From positions 1 through 39,367 of the forward strand of contig JAPLJS010000028.1 of the NCBI GenBank assembly GCA_026388545.1: a stretch of DNA of 39,367 nt, read 5' to 3'. The number at the start of each line of letters is the position of its first letter. The first letter of the stretch is position 1. Of the stretch, positions 25,217 through 34,833 are shown one piece after another. Source of the DNA: Deltaproteobacteria bacterium (lineage in GTDB: Bacteria > Desulfobacterota > Syntrophia > Syntrophales > UBA2185). Position numbers and translations under genes: made by a program. Below the pieces are notes generated by a model. The model was not told the origin of the DNA. It made no database searches and saw nothing but the letters and a program-made list of their open reading frames with translations.

Positions 25217-26467
25217 TTATCCAGCAACCCTTTTTATATTTGCGCCGAGGTCTGAAAATTTCTTTTCAATTTTCTCGTATCCCCTGTCTATATGGTAAAC
25301 CCTGGATAGTTCCGTTTTCCCTTCCGCCGCCAATCCCGCAAGAATCAGGGAAGCCGAGGCCCGGAGATCCGTGGCCATAACCTGCGCCCCCTTGAGTTTT
25401 GGAATACCCTTCACCATGGCGCTTGTACCATGAATCAGGATGTCCGCCCCCATTCTCATCAATTCACTCACATGCATAAATCTGTTCTCAAAAACTGTCT
25501 CCGTTATAACGGAAAGTCCGCTCGCCACAGCCATGAAGGCCATGATTTGAGCCTGCAAGTCGGTGGGAAACCCTGGGTAGGGGAGTGTTTTTATATCAAC
25601 GCTCTTAATTTTTTTCCTGCCTATGACCCTGATGCCGTTGTCACACGGGGATATTTCCATTCCCGTATCTCTTAACTTCAAGATCAACGCGTCGAGGTGC
25701 AGGGGATTACACCCCAGAATCCTGATATCCCCACCTGTAATGCCGGCGGCAATCATAAAAGTCCCTGCCTCGATACGATCGGGAATAACTGCGGCTTCGA
25801 CGGGATGCAGTTCATCAACTCCCTCTATCGTAATTATGTCTGTGCCCGCTCCCGTGATTTTTGCCCCCATGCCGTTCAGGACATCGGCAAGATTGACGAT
25901 CTCAGGTTCCTTGGCTGCATTTTGCAGAAGTGTTGTCCCCTCTGCCAGACAGGCAGCCATCATAATATTTTCCGTTCCCGTGACTGTGGGAATGTCAAAA
26001 TAAATAGTCGCACCCTTTAGTCTTCGTGCCCTGGCCTCCACATAACCATCCTTCAGGTCCACTTCCGCCCCTAAATCCTGAAGGGCCTTTATATGAAGGT
26101 TAACCGGTCTGGCTCCTATAGCACAGCCTCCCGGAAGGGAAACTCTCGCCATGCCCATCCTTGCGACGAGAGGTCCGAGGACAAGTATTGATGCCCTCAT
26201 CGTCTTGACCAGGTCATAAGGAGCCTCACAATTGCTGATAGCTTCTGTATTGATCCTTACCGTCGATGCTCCTTCAATTTTTGCCCCTAAGTTTTTTAGA
26301 AGTTTCTTGATCGTCTTTATGTCCACAAGATCGGGAATGTTGTGAAATGTACTCCACCCCGGCGCCAAAAGCGATGAAACCATGATAGGAAGAGCGGCAT
26401 TCTTGGCTCCACTGATGTGGACATCACCATGGAGTTTTTCACCCCCAATTATGATAATCTTATCCAC
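25217..26467 (-). CDS. murA: UDP-N-acetylglucosamine 1-carboxyvinyltransferase MurA
   Basis: First committed step of peptidoglycan synthesis, adding enolpyruvate from PEP to UDP-GlcNAc. 416 residues with Lys22-Asn23 (SGAKNAALP) and the mobile loop [15 protein letters not shown] placing Cys at position 115, the residue that fosfomycin alkylates, so the enzyme is predicted to be of the fosfomycin-susceptible type. The start is GTG 26467, overlapping the prmC stop by 8 bp, with GGAGAG upstream. Confidence 0.97.
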   Translation of the reverse strand: MDKIIIIGGEKLHGDVHISGAKNAALPIMVSSLLAPGWSTFHNIPDLVDIKTIKKLLKNLGAKIEGASTVRINTEAISNCEAPYDLVKTMRASILVLGPLVARMGMARVSLPGGCAIGARPVNLHIKALQDLGAEVDLKDGYVEARARRLKGATIYFDIPTVTGTENIMMAACLAEGTTLLQNAAKEPEIVNLADVLNGMGAKITGAGTDIITIEGVDELHPVEAAVIPDRIEAGTFMIAAGITGGDIRILGCNPLHLDALILKLRDTGMEISPCDNGIRVIGRKKIKSVDIKTLPYPGFPTDLQAQIMAFMAVASGLSVITETVFENRFMHVSELMRMGADILIHGTSAMVKGIPKLKGAQVMATDLRASASLILAGLAAEGKTELSRVYHIDRGYEKIEKKFSDLGANIKRVAG

Positions 26468-27356
26468 TTTTCATCACTCTCCTTGCAATGGAAACTCGTT
26501 CGATGCCCGCATAGTCGGCTCTGAAAATTATATTGTCATAAAGATTAGATTCCTTCAATATAAATTCAACCTGATCTTTCTGTCCGGAACCTATTTCCAT
26601 GAGAAGCCAGCCTCCCACCTTAAGGTAGACGGGCGCCCCCTTGATGATCTTCCTGTGAAATGCGGTCCCGTCGGCGCCGGTAAGAAGTGCTGATTTCGGC
26701 TCAAATCCACGAACCTCTAAGGGGAGTTGGTCATATTCCTCTTGAGATATATAGGGTGGATTGGAAACAACGATATCGAATTTTCCTGATACAGGGTGAA
26801 ATAAATTTCCTGATAGAAAAGAAATCCGGTTCTCAACACCGTTGTTTTGAGCATTCCTCATCGCGACGGCAATTGCCTCCTGTGAAATATCGGTGGCTAT
26901 GATTTGTGCTTCTTTCAACTCGGATGCCAGCGAAACACTTATCGCTCCGCTTCCCGTGCCGATTTCAAGAATTTTGAGATTTTTTTCCCCGATGCCTGAA
27001 CAGACCCTCAGCACCTCTTCAACAAGAATTTCTGTTTCTGGCCGGGGCACGAGGATATGTCTGTTGACTTCAAAGAGAAGCGACCAGAACTCCTTCTTCC
27101 CAACAATATAAGCTACCGGTTCGCCAAGCTTTCGCCGTTCAACCAAGTGATGAAATTCCTCAAGATCCTTTTCCGTCAGCAGGTGTTCGGGGTGGGTGTA
27201 AAGACTCGTGCGATCCTTTTTTAGATATGAGGACAGGAGCACTTCGGCGTCGAGCCTGGAAGTCGTAGAACCACTAAGATCCAGAGCACGTACAGTTTGG
27301 TTTAGAACATTCAGAATATCCATTGTGCCAATTCCGGTAGTTTCATTACAAATCAT
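26460..27356 (-). CDS. prmC: Release factor glutamine methyltransferase PrmC
   Basis: Methylates the Gln of the GGQ motif in RF1/RF2. 298 residues, with an N-terminal helical domain, the SAM motif [14 protein letters not shown] (about 131-144) and the catalytic NPPY (199-202). ATG 27323 (MDILNVLNQ) is an alternative start that fits family N termini well; neither start has a strong ribosome site. It lies 17 bp after its substrate gene prfA. Confidence 0.96.
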   Translation of the reverse strand: MICNETTGIGTMDILNVLNQTVRALDLSGSTTSRLDAEVLLSSYLKKDRTSLYTHPEHLLTEKDLEEFHHLVERRKLGEPVAYIVGKKEFWSLLFEVNRHILVPRPETEILVEEVLRVCSGIGEKNLKILEIGTGSGAISVSLASELKEAQIIATDISQEAIAVAMRNAQNNGVENRISFLSGNLFHPVSGKFDIVVSNPPYISQEEYDQLPLEVRGFEPKSALLTGADGTAFHRKIIKGAPVYLKVGGWLLMEIGSGQKDQVEFILKESNLYDNIIFRADYAGIERVSIARRVMKSG

Positions 27357-27373
27357 GGGGAGAATAGCGTGAA

Positions 27374-28444
27374 TTAACCTATGGATTGCTTCAATGCCTC
27401 GGACTGAAAATGTGTTGATAGGCCGTCAATCATGGCCTGAATGTCACCATCGAGAAAGGCCTCCAGGTTGTAAATCGTCAGGCCGATTCGGTGGTCCGTA
27501 ATCCTTCCCTGGGGGAAGTTATATGTCCTGATCCGTTCGCTTCTGTCCCCGCTTCCAACCTGGGTTTTTCTTGATTCGGAAATTTCTGCATTCTGCTTGT
27601 GTACCATCATATCCAGAAGCCTGGCCCTAAGAACCTTAGTTGCTTTTGCCTTATTCTTGTGCTGGGATTTTTCGTCCTGACAGGTTACAACAAGACCGGA
27701 GGGAAGATGGGTGATCCTGACGGCAGAATCTGTTGTATTAACACTCTGTCCTCCGTGGCCACTGGAGCGGTAAACGTCAATCCTCAAATCATTTGGATCG
27801 ACGTGAATCTCTACCTCTTTCGCCTCCGGAAGAATTGCAACGGTAACTGCGGATGTATGAATTCGCCCCTGGGACTCGGTCACGGGAACTCGCTGCACGC
27901 GATGTACACCGCTTTCATATTTCAACTTGCTGTATGCGCCCTTACCCTCAATAAGGGCAATAATTTCCTTGAAGCCCCCCATGCCGCCTGCCGGACTGCT
28001 GCTCATAACTTCCACTTTCCATCTGCATATTTCTGCAAACTGGGCGTACATGCGGAAGAGATCTGCCGCAAAGAGACCGGCCTCATCACCCCCGGTGCCG
28101 GCCCTGATTTCCAGGAACACATTCTTGTCGTCGTTGGGGTCTTTGGGAAGGAGGAGAAGTTTCAGTTTATTTTCTAAAAGTTCCAGTTTATCCTTAAGCT
28201 GAGGCAGTTCTTCTTTGACGATTTCTTTCAATTCATCATCATTTCCGCGAAGTAAAATCTGACCTTCTTCGATGCGGGCGCTCGTTTTTTCATATTCCCT
28301 GTAAGTTTCCACAAGGTCATAAAGATCAGCATGCTCCTTGGCATATTTTTGATAGACGCTGGGCTTGCCGACTACATCAGGATCGCTTAACAAGCCTTCA
28401 AGGTCTTGATATCTTGTCTCAATATCTTTCAGTTTTCTGAACAT
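27374..28444 (-). CDS. prfA: Peptide chain release factor 1
   Basis: 356 residues. The stop-codon recognition tripeptide is PVT at 187-189 (RF1 type, reading UAA and UAG), and the peptidyl-hydrolase motif GGQ is at 231-233 within [17 protein letters not shown]. Full length for RF1. Paired with prmC directly downstream. Confidence 0.98.
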   Translation of the reverse strand: MFRKLKDIETRYQDLEGLLSDPDVVGKPSVYQKYAKEHADLYDLVETYREYEKTSARIEEGQILLRGNDDELKEIVKEELPQLKDKLELLENKLKLLLLPKDPNDDKNVFLEIRAGTGGDEAGLFAADLFRMYAQFAEICRWKVEVMSSSPAGGMGGFKEIIALIEGKGAYSKLKYESGVHRVQRVPVTESQGRIHTSAVTVAILPEAKEVEIHVDPNDLRIDVYRSSGHGGQSVNTTDSAVRITHLPSGLVVTCQDEKSQHKNKAKATKVLRARLLDMMVHKQNAEISESRKTQVGSGDRSERIRTYNFPQGRITDHRIGLTIYNLEAFLDGDIQAMIDGLSTHFQSEALKQSIG

Positions 28445-28766
28445 AATTTTCTTTTCACATTATAAATTGAAAATTTTCCCTTTGTCTTTTTTTCTCAGGG
28501 TAAACTCCGGAAGAAACCTTATAAACCATTGATAAAATAATAAGATTGCCATGTCGCTTTCCCTTCGCGTTGCTCAGGGCTTCTGGCGCACCCTCGCAAT
28601 GGCATTAAGTGAAGATTTTCTTGTGTCTCATCTAGAGAAATTGCCCTTTCGAAGGAATGCCGGGCAACGATGGAGAGATCAGCGGAAAGAACCCATCGGC
28701 GGGAGGGGGAATTGCTCCGAATATGTTCCTCTGTAATGTGTGTCTTTTATAGATAATCACTTAAAT
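28445..28766. other. Gap between rpmE and prfA holding a degenerate dispersed repeat
   Basis: No credible gene in about 320 bp. Bases 28528-28604 match the family of the inverted repeat at 34716-34798 (shared ATTGATAA, AGATTGCC, GTCGCTT and a TCGCAATG end). The rest shows nothing recognisable. Confidence 0.65.
28528..28604. repeat. Dispersed repeat copy (half element)
   Basis: Aligns over about 31 bp with 34751-34781, with few mismatches and one 1-bp gap, and ends with CTCGCAATGGCA like the other copy. Its left inverted arm is missing or decayed. Confidence 0.65.
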
Positions 28767-28997
28767 TCAGGCGGATTTACCAGTATTGTTCTTTGTTTCA
28801 TTAACGGCATACTTCTTCTTGAATCTCTCTACCCGGCCTGCCGTATCAAGAAGCTTTTGCTTACCCGTAATAAAGGGATGGCACTGAGAGCATATTTCTG
28901 TTTTTATGTCCTTTTTGGTGGATTTGGTTTCAATCACATTTCCACACGCACAGGTGATTGTCGTTTTTGTATATTCCGGGTGAATACCTTCCTTCAT
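28767..28997 (-). CDS. rpmE: 50S ribosomal protein L31 (zinc-binding type)
   Basis: 76 residues starting [20 protein letters not shown]. The Cys pairs CAC (16, 18) and CSQC (36, 39) form the zinc ribbon of the C+ form of L31; the KRVERF-like end ([10 protein letters not shown]) is typical. About 185 bp after rho, the usual order. Confidence 0.96.
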   Translation of the reverse strand: MKEGIHPEYTKTTITCACGNVIETKSTKKDIKTEICSQCHPFITGKQKLLDTAGRVERFKKKYAVNETKNNTGKSA

Positions 28998-29153
28998 CGC
29001 TTACTCTTATCCTCCTTGCAGAATTTCTGTACATCTTCCCTTCAGATACGGGGAGGGCATTATAATCAATTACGCTATAAATGCAAGCATAACCTTTGCG
29101 GCGTATTAACAGGGAGCACATGCGGTGATACGTTTAGTCAATGCGCTTTACGG

Positions 29154-29180
29154 CAAAGCCCCGCCTCATTGAAGGCGGGC
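29154..29180 (-). terminator. Hairpin terminator just after rho
   Basis: On the - strand GCCCGCCT (29180-29173) pairs with AGGCGGGGC (29166-29158), followed by TTTG. It begins 2 bp past the rho stop. The stem is GC-rich and strong but the T tract is short, so read-through into rpmE is possible. Confidence 0.6.
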
Positions 29181-29181
29181 T

Positions 29182-30429
29182 TCACTGATTCATGGAATTT
29201 AAAAAGGCCTGGTTTGTTTCTGTTTTACGTATTTTGTCGATGATAAATTCCATGGCTTCTACCGGGTTCATTTCCTGGAGAAGCCTCCTTAATATCCATA
29301 TTTTGTTGAGATTATTCTTAGGTATCAAGAGTTCTTCTTTTCTTGTACCGGAACGAATGAGATCAAAAGCAGGGAATACCCTTCTGTCTGCAATCCTGCG
29401 ATCCAAATGAAGCTCCATATTACCTGTACCTTTAAATTCTTCGAAAATCACCTCATCCATTCTGCTTCCCGTATCGATGAGGGCCGTGGAAATGATGGTC
29501 AGACTGCCGCCATTTTCTATATTTCTGGCGGCGCCGAAAAACCGTTTCGGTTTATGGAGGGCATTGGAATCAACACCGCCGGATAAGACTTTGCCACTGG
29601 GCGGGACCACTGTGTTGTATGCCCTGGCGAGCCTCGTGATGCTATCAAGAAGAATAACCACATCATTTTTATGTTCTACGAGACGCTTTGCTTTTTCAAT
29701 CACCATTTCAGCAACCTGGACGTGCCGTGTGGCCGGTTCATCAAATGTCGATGATATGACTTCTCCGTTTACACTGCGCTGCATGTCGGTTACTTCTTCC
29801 GGGCGTTCATCAATCAAGAGAACCATGAGAATGACTTCTTCATGGTTGCTTGATATGCTATGGGCAATATCCTTAAGGAGAACCGTCTTACCTGCTCTCG
29901 GAGGTGATACAATTAATGCCCTCTGCCCCTTTCCGATAGGTGTAAAAAGATCCATGATCCTTGTTGAAAAATTTTCCGGATCAGCCTCAAGGTTCAATTT
30001 CTCCTCCGGGTAGAGGGGCGTGAGATTGTCAAACAGTATCTTATCTCTGGATGCCTCGGGACTTTCAAAATTAACCGAATCCACTTTCAGGAGTGCAAAA
30101 TATTTTTCGCCGTCTTTGGGCGGCCTGACCTCACCTGATACCGTATCACCGGTCCTCATGCTAAATCGCCTGATTTGTGATGGTGAGATATAGATGTCAT
30201 CAGGACTTGGGAGATAGTTGTAATCAACAGCCCTAAGGAAACCGAAACTGTCAGGGAGGATTTCCAGAACTCCGGACCCGGTTATGCTCTCATTCTTTTC
30301 GGCCTGGGTTTGCAATATGGCAAAGATCAGGTCCTGTCTCCTCATGCCGCTCGCACCGGCAACATTTAATTCTTTTGCCATAGTTGTGAGTTCACTAATT
30401 GGTAATCTTTTAATTTCTTCGATGTTCAT
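29182..30429 (-). CDS. rho: Transcription termination factor Rho
   Basis: 415 residues. N-terminal Rho_N helices, the RNA-binding cold-shock domain ([22 protein letters not shown]), P-loop SPPRAGKT at 175-182, Walker [17 protein letters not shown], and the R-loop/Q-loop region [24 protein letters not shown] hexameric RNA helicase that ends unstructured transcripts. It starts the rho-rpmE-prfA-prmC-murA-hisD run. Confidence 0.98.
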   Translation of the reverse strand: MNIEEIKRLPISELTTMAKELNVAGASGMRRQDLIFAILQTQAEKNESITGSGVLEILPDSFGFLRAVDYNYLPSPDDIYISPSQIRRFSMRTGDTVSGEVRPPKDGEKYFALLKVDSVNFESPEASRDKILFDNLTPLYPEEKLNLEADPENFSTRIMDLFTPIGKGQRALIVSPPRAGKTVLLKDIAHSISSNHEEVILMVLLIDERPEEVTDMQRSVNGEVISSTFDEPATRHVQVAEMVIEKAKRLVEHKNDVVILLDSITRLARAYNTVVPPSGKVLSGGVDSNALHKPKRFFGAARNIENGGSLTIISTALIDTGSRMDEVIFEEFKGTGNMELHLDRRIADRRVFPAFDLIRSGTRKEELLIPKNNLNKIWILRRLLQEMNPVEAMEFIIDKIRKTETNQAFLNSMNQ

Positions 30430-30873
30430 AATTAATTCTCTTGTACGTACCTCTCTCTATGAATTTTGATGAATACACATTCAATGTCGTTGACTTAAGA
30501 ATATTATTTCTTTCAATTCCCCCTTTGCAAAGGGGGATTCAGGGGGATTTTAATTGCATTCCGTAAAATCTCCCCCAACCCCTCTTTAGAAAAGAGGGGG
30601 GTCAAAGTGCTTAAGTCAATGACATTGAATACTCATTAATACTTCCGATTCTTAGTCCAAACCACATTCATTAATAAAAATATGGCAAAATTAGCATACA
30701 ACGAAATTATAAAGAATAACGTGGATTAGTAATGAGTTGTTAAATTGGGTTCTTGTCTTGAGGCAATCCAAAAAGGAAGGACTTTATTTAAGCCTTTCTA
30801 TGATTTTTCTTTTCATCTATACCAACCTCTTTGTCATGTCAAGCACTTTTTAAAAACTTGAGGAGAATTTATA
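30430..30873. other. Rho-pgeF gap with a MITE-like element
   Basis: About 440 bp without a gene. Bases 30479-30630 form a long imperfect inverted repeat; the remainder is AT-rich and must hold the rho promoter, which I cannot place with confidence. Confidence 0.7.
30479..30630. mobile_element. MITE-like 152-bp imperfect inverted repeat
   Basis: Terminal arms of 21 bp (30479-30499 and 30610-30630) are complementary with one mismatch, and the interior also pairs: a perfect 18-bp palindrome CCCCCTTTGCAAAGGGGG (30519-30536) faces a CCCCTCTTT...AAAGAGGGG hairpin on the other side. The whole element can fold into one long hairpin. There is no coding content. This is the build of a miniature inverted-repeat element; whether it moved recently is unknown. 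Confidence 0.7.
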
Positions 30874-31674
30874 TTATTTTAGCATTATGAAGTTGAGCTG
30901 TCTGCCTGTATTTCCCCCTTCGCCTCTGTGGGAGTAAAGCATGTCCGTATTACAGGATGTGCAATAGTCCATAGAGTATGTGTTTGTCGGTGGAACGCCG
31001 CTGCCGGTGATCTGGAGCTTGTTGGCAAGGGGAAGATCAAGCATCCAGCGTCCTTGCGTACGACAGGGATAAAAAAAAGACTCATGGTCTTTGTGAGTTT
31101 TCATAGTGTCAAAAACGATTTCATCCACCTGATAGCAACAGGGTCCGATAGACGGGCCGATTACGGCTATAATATCATCCGCCCGGCAGGAAAATCTTTT
31201 CACAAAGGCATCTACGACCTTTGCGGCGATGGAGAGAGAAGTTCCCCTCCAACCTGCATGAACAACTCCGACGATTCGCTTGTTTGTATCTGCAAGGAAT
31301 ATGGGAACACAATCTGCTGTTTTAATGCCAATCGCAACTCCCGGCTGATCGGTTATAATGGCGTCGAATTGAAGGGGGTGGTGACTGACGAGATCGTGAA
31401 CAGGATGATCAATAATCAGGATACTATCTCCGTGAACCTGATTGACCACAAAAAACTGTTCCACATTGAGATTGAATGCGGCAGAGAGGATTTTCCAGTT
31501 CTGCCGGACAGTTTCAGTTTTGTCTCCCTCGCGAGAACTGAAGTTCAAGCTGGAAAATTTGCCCTCACTTACCCCGCCCCGCCTTGTGCAAAAAGCGTGG
31601 ATCAGGAAATCGCACGTGTTGAGCACAGGAGCTTCCAAATATTCAACGGGACCTTTTTTTGAAAATTGAAACAT
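30874..31674 (-). CDS. pgeF: PgeF/YfiH-type purine nucleoside phosphorylase-deaminase (laccase-domain, LACC1-like)
   Basis: 266 residues of the Cu-oxidase_4/DUF152 family. The metal-site residues are His81 (VNQVHGD), Cys122 (TADCVPI) and His139 (VHAGWRG). GPSIGPCCYQVD and SHRGEGGNTGRQLNFI are also family blocks. Members have been described as polyphenol oxidases, as purine-nucleoside phosphorylase/adenosine deaminases, and as editors of peptidoglycan precursors; which applies here is open. Confidence 0.93.
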   Translation of the reverse strand: MFQFSKKGPVEYLEAPVLNTCDFLIHAFCTRRGGVSEGKFSSLNFSSREGDKTETVRQNWKILSAAFNLNVEQFFVVNQVHGDSILIIDHPVHDLVSHHPLQFDAIITDQPGVAIGIKTADCVPIFLADTNKRIVGVVHAGWRGTSLSIAAKVVDAFVKRFSCRADDIIAVIGPSIGPCCYQVDEIVFDTMKTHKDHESFFYPCRTQGRWMLDLPLANKLQITGSGVPPTNTYSMDYCTSCNTDMLYSHRGEGGNTGRQLNFIMLK

Positions 31675-31706
31675 ACGTAACTATATCCACGGTCGCCGTG
31701 CAGCCC

Positions 31707-32141
31707 TCACTTCGCCTGACCTTTTCCAACCACAAATTTTCCCTTGAAATACCGCTTCCGGATTTGTCCTGCTTCTTCCTCAATCCACCGCTCCAGACCA
31801 ACCTTTTTAATGCGGCAGAGGTTGAATACCTTCATATTGTGAGGGTATCTGGCGGCCTGGTCAGCCGTCGGTCCCAGATAAAGGCACGGGAAATCATGGC
31901 AGTCACAGCACAACGCCACACCCTTTTCTTTGACACAATTCAGCGTTGCACAGCCCTCGGGCGGCAGATGGAAATGCTTTCCATCCTGTTGGCGGCAACC
32001 CTTACAGGCTATTTCTTCCTTCGGGATACCCATCTTGCCGTGAATCAATTCGGCAAGGTCTGTTGTCAAATTATCTTCGTAGAGTTCACAATTGAAACAG
32101 TCCAGCCCACATGGTGCGGTCAGGTCTTTTTTATCTTTCAT
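31707..32141 (-). CDS. DUF3795 cysteine-rich protein
   Basis: 144 residues starting with LTAPCGLDCFNCELY, the DUF3795 hallmark, then CKGCR, CATLNCV and CCDCHDFPC: about 12 cysteines in the first 110 residues, arranged in pairs that suggest zinc or Fe-S binding. The family is frequent in anaerobes and has no known function. It lies between rluD and pgeF, 32 bp from the latter. Confidence 0.85.
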   Translation of the reverse strand: MKDKKDLTAPCGLDCFNCELYEDNLTTDLAELIHGKMGIPKEEIACKGCRQQDGKHFHLPPEGCATLNCVKEKGVALCCDCHDFPCLYLGPTADQAARYPHNMKVFNLCRIKKVGLERWIEEEAGQIRKRYFKGKFVVGKGQAK

Positions 32142-32274
32142 AACGCCTCCTGCTCAATGTCGATATTCTAAAAATTAAGAAGTGACAGTAATTTACATCT
32201 CTAAAAAAACATTGGTTCCCATAGTTCTCCGATGGCTCATTCCTCGTTCGGAAACCCGGAGAATCGTTTGACGA

Positions 32275-33249
32275 TTACCGGTTGTATTCCTTCTTAAGAA
32301 AATCAACTAGTTCTATCATATCATCCGGCAGGGGAGACGAAAAGATCATTTCCTGACCGGTGATCGGATGGACAAAACCAATCTGTGCTGCATGGAGGGC
32401 CTGTCGTTTCATTGCTTTCAGCTTAGCCCTTAGAAGGGTGTTATCAATGGCATTGGCCCGTTTAGGGTTGCCGTACAGACTGTCTCCCACAACGGGATAC
32501 CCCAAGGCGGTCACGTGAACTCTGATCTGGTGCGTTCTTCCCGTCACAATTTCCACATTGAGCAGCGTCGCCACTCCGTACCGCTCAAAAACCTGCCAGC
32601 GTGTAAGCGCCTCTTTACTTCGACGGCTTCTTGTGGACATCTTCTTTCGATCCACGGGATGCCTGCCCACCGGCTCATCGATTACCCCTTCATCCGCTTT
32701 CGGATTGCCATAGACAAGGGCTTTATACGTCTTTCGAACCTCATGCCGCTTGAACTGACCGGCCAGTCCCCGGTGTGCCTCATCCGATTTGGCCACCACC
32801 AGCAACCCGGATGTCTCTTTATCCAGACGATGGACAATTCCCGGTCTCAGCACACCGCCGATGCCGGAAAGGTCTTTGCAATGATGAAGGATAGCATTGA
32901 CCAGGGTATTTTGAGAATGCCCGGCAGCCGGATGTACAACCATTCCCGCCGGTTTATCAACGACGATGATAGAGGTATCTTCGTATACAATGGTCAGGGG
33001 GATGTCCTGTGGTAGAGCATGGCAGGCCGTCGGTGCACGTTTGCGTATATGAACAATGTCCCCGCATTTTAACCGGCAACTGACCTTGGCATCGGCATGA
33101 TTTACCCGGACTAACCGGTCATCTACGGACTTCTTGATTTGAGAACGGGATAAGCCCAGGTCCTTACGGGAGAGATAAATGTCAAGCCGGATGCCCGCTT
33201 CGTGGGATGCAACGATGAATTCATAGATTTTTCCACTCTGGGAATTCAT
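32275..33249 (-). CDS. rluD: RluD-family 23S rRNA pseudouridine synthase
   Basis: 324 residues. An N-terminal S4 RNA-binding domain (RLDIYLSRKDLGLSRSQIKK) and a pseudouridine synthase core with catalytic Asp143 in PGIVHRLDKETSGLLVVAK; GRTHQIRVHVTALGYPVVGD is the second family block. Length and S4 domain fit RluD (positions 1911/1915/1917), but RluC-type specificity cannot be excluded. 11 bp after selA. Confidence 0.93.
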   Translation of the reverse strand: MNSQSGKIYEFIVASHEAGIRLDIYLSRKDLGLSRSQIKKSVDDRLVRVNHADAKVSCRLKCGDIVHIRKRAPTACHALPQDIPLTIVYEDTSIIVVDKPAGMVVHPAAGHSQNTLVNAILHHCKDLSGIGGVLRPGIVHRLDKETSGLLVVAKSDEAHRGLAGQFKRHEVRKTYKALVYGNPKADEGVIDEPVGRHPVDRKKMSTRSRRSKEALTRWQVFERYGVATLLNVEIVTGRTHQIRVHVTALGYPVVGDSLYGNPKRANAIDNTLLRAKLKAMKRQALHAAQIGFVHPITGQEMIFSSPLPDDMIELVDFLKKEYNR

Positions 33250-33260
33250 CGGTTTATCCC

Positions 33261-34691
33261 CTATGATGAAGTGATTATTATGAAACCGTCCCGTATGTAG
33301 GGGAATTCTCCCTCTGCAATGGTTCTCAGATCGAAGAGAATTTCGTCTTCTGCAATACGTGTAATTATCGGGGTGTCAAGCTGCCTTAAGCGTTCTTCCA
33401 GGCCGCTTGGCGACATGCGCGTTGAAACAACACTGAGCAGTATTGTAGGAATCTCCTGCGTGGGAAGGGAACCCCCTCCCGACATGGAAAATCCCTTCTT
33501 CAAAGACAGAAGAAGTCCTTCATAGTGCGCTCTTCTCAACAGAGACAGAAGTTTTTTCGCCCGCGTATGAACATCGGTAAGCGGTTCGGTTAATGCCTTC
33601 AGAACCCTGAGACTATTGACTGCCCTTTCCGGTTGCAAGTACTGCATCATTGTCGCCTCTAAAGCAGCCAGGGTCAACTTGTCGATACGGAGTGCCCGGT
33701 TAAGGGGATTTTTCTTGATTCTCTGGATGATATCCTTCTTTCCGAGAATAATGCCCGCCTGAGGGCCGCCGAGAAGTTTATCACCGCTGAAGGTAATTAC
33801 ATCCACACCTGTTTCCAAGACATCACGGACAGTGGGTTCCCTTTCCAGACCGTAACGATCCAGTTCCGTAAAACAACCACTTCCCTGGTCATACATCACG
33901 GGTATGCCGTGGTTTTTCCCTAGGGCAACAAGTGAGGCGAGATCCGCATCTTCTGTAAACCCGATTATTTTAAAATTACTTGTGTGGACCTTTAAAATGA
34001 GCCCGGTTTCCGGGTTCATTACCTTTTCGTAGTCCGTAAGGCGGGTTCGGTTGGTTGTTCCTACTTCCCGGAGACATGCCCCGCTTTTTTCCATGACTTC
34101 AGGTATTCGGAATTCTCCTCCGATTTCGACGAGTTCACCCCTCGATACAACAACCTCCCTGCCCTCGGCAAGAGTGTTGAGCGCAAGCAGTACGGCCGCT
34201 GCATTGTTATTGACGACGAGTGCTTCCTCAGCACCGGATAGCTCGCAAAGGATATTCTGCACATGATCATAACGAAGTCCCCTCTCCCCTTTTGTAAGAT
34301 CATATTCCAGATTTGAATACCCTCCCGCTATTTCCATGAGCCTCTGCAGGGCATCGGTGCAGAGGGGCGCCCTGCCCAGGTTGGTATGGATAATTACGCC
34401 TGTCGCGTTCACCACTCTGCGAAGGCGGTACTGATGAAGGCTGTTTATTATTTCCATCACCTTGTCAGCAACCTGTCCGGCCGCCGGCAGGCGGATGTCC
34501 TTTATCTCCACATTCGTTTTCAGGATCTCCTGCCTCAGTTCTTCCACAACTGAACGGCAGGCGGACTTAACAATATTTCTGGGGGTTTTTGCAAAAACAT
34601 CCCTTTTTTCCAGAGAAAGCATTACTTCGTCGATCTTGGGGAGGCTCCTCAATAATGTTTTTCTGTGGTCATCAACTTTTTGTTTCTTCAT
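33261..34691 (-). CDS. selA: L-seryl-tRNA(Sec) selenium transferase
   Basis: Converts Ser-tRNA(Sec) to selenocysteinyl-tRNA with selenophosphate; PLP enzyme. About 476 residues from ATG 34691 (MKKQKVDDHRKTLL), with RRVVNATGVIIHTNLGRAPL, SNLEYDL and the PLP lysine in TFSGDKLLGGPQAG (about Lys305). An upstream ATG at 34745 would add 18 residues (RLLRFARNDREPVAQEN) that are a translation of an intergenic inverted repeat, so the shorter start is chosen. No selB, selD or tRNA-Sec lies in the window, but their presence elsewhere is expected. Confidence 0.95.
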   Translation of the reverse strand: MKKQKVDDHRKTLLRSLPKIDEVMLSLEKRDVFAKTPRNIVKSACRSVVEELRQEILKTNVEIKDIRLPAAGQVADKVMEIINSLHQYRLRRVVNATGVIIHTNLGRAPLCTDALQRLMEIAGGYSNLEYDLTKGERGLRYDHVQNILCELSGAEEALVVNNNAAAVLLALNTLAEGREVVVSRGELVEIGGEFRIPEVMEKSGACLREVGTTNRTRLTDYEKVMNPETGLILKVHTSNFKIIGFTEDADLASLVALGKNHGIPVMYDQGSGCFTELDRYGLEREPTVRDVLETGVDVITFSGDKLLGGPQAGIILGKKDIIQRIKKNPLNRALRIDKLTLAALEATMMQYLQPERAVNSLRVLKALTEPLTDVHTRAKKLLSLLRRAHYEGLLLSLKKGFSMSGGGSLPTQEIPTILLSVVSTRMSPSGLEERLRQLDTPIITRIAEDEILFDLRTIAEGEFPYIRDGFIIITSS

Positions 34692-34715
34692 GTTCTCCTG
34701 CGCAACTGGTTCTCT

Positions 34716-34798
34716 GTCATTGCGAGCAAAGCGAAGCAATCTCATAGGCTATTGATAACTAATTAGATTGCCACGTCGCTTGCGCTCATCGCAATGAC
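34716..34798. repeat. 83-bp dispersed inverted repeat upstream of selA
   Basis: Ends are exact inverted copies (GTCATTGCGA at 34716, TCGCAATGAC ending 34798), with inner matches AGCAATCT and AGATTGCC. It translates into the familiar LRFARND / SLRAKRSN peptides on its two strands, a mark of this repeat type in many genomes. Related copy at 28528-28604. Confidence 0.8.
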
Positions 34799-34833
34799 TG
34801 AATGAGACTTATGTAACTGTTTCATTTTGTATA

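Noticed and set aside
27599-28177. A 192-residue open frame on + opposite prfA
   Set aside because: Antisense shadow of RF1.
28551-28736. A 61-residue frame on + in the rpmE-prfA gap
   Set aside because: It runs through the dispersed repeat copy and has no protein-like features.
30479-30630. CRISPR array or tandem repeat
   Set aside because: The repeats are inverted, not regularly spaced direct repeats, and no cas gene is in the window.
30928-31662. A 244-residue open frame on + opposite pgeF
   Set aside because: Antisense to a firmly identified gene, with no motif and no ribosome site.
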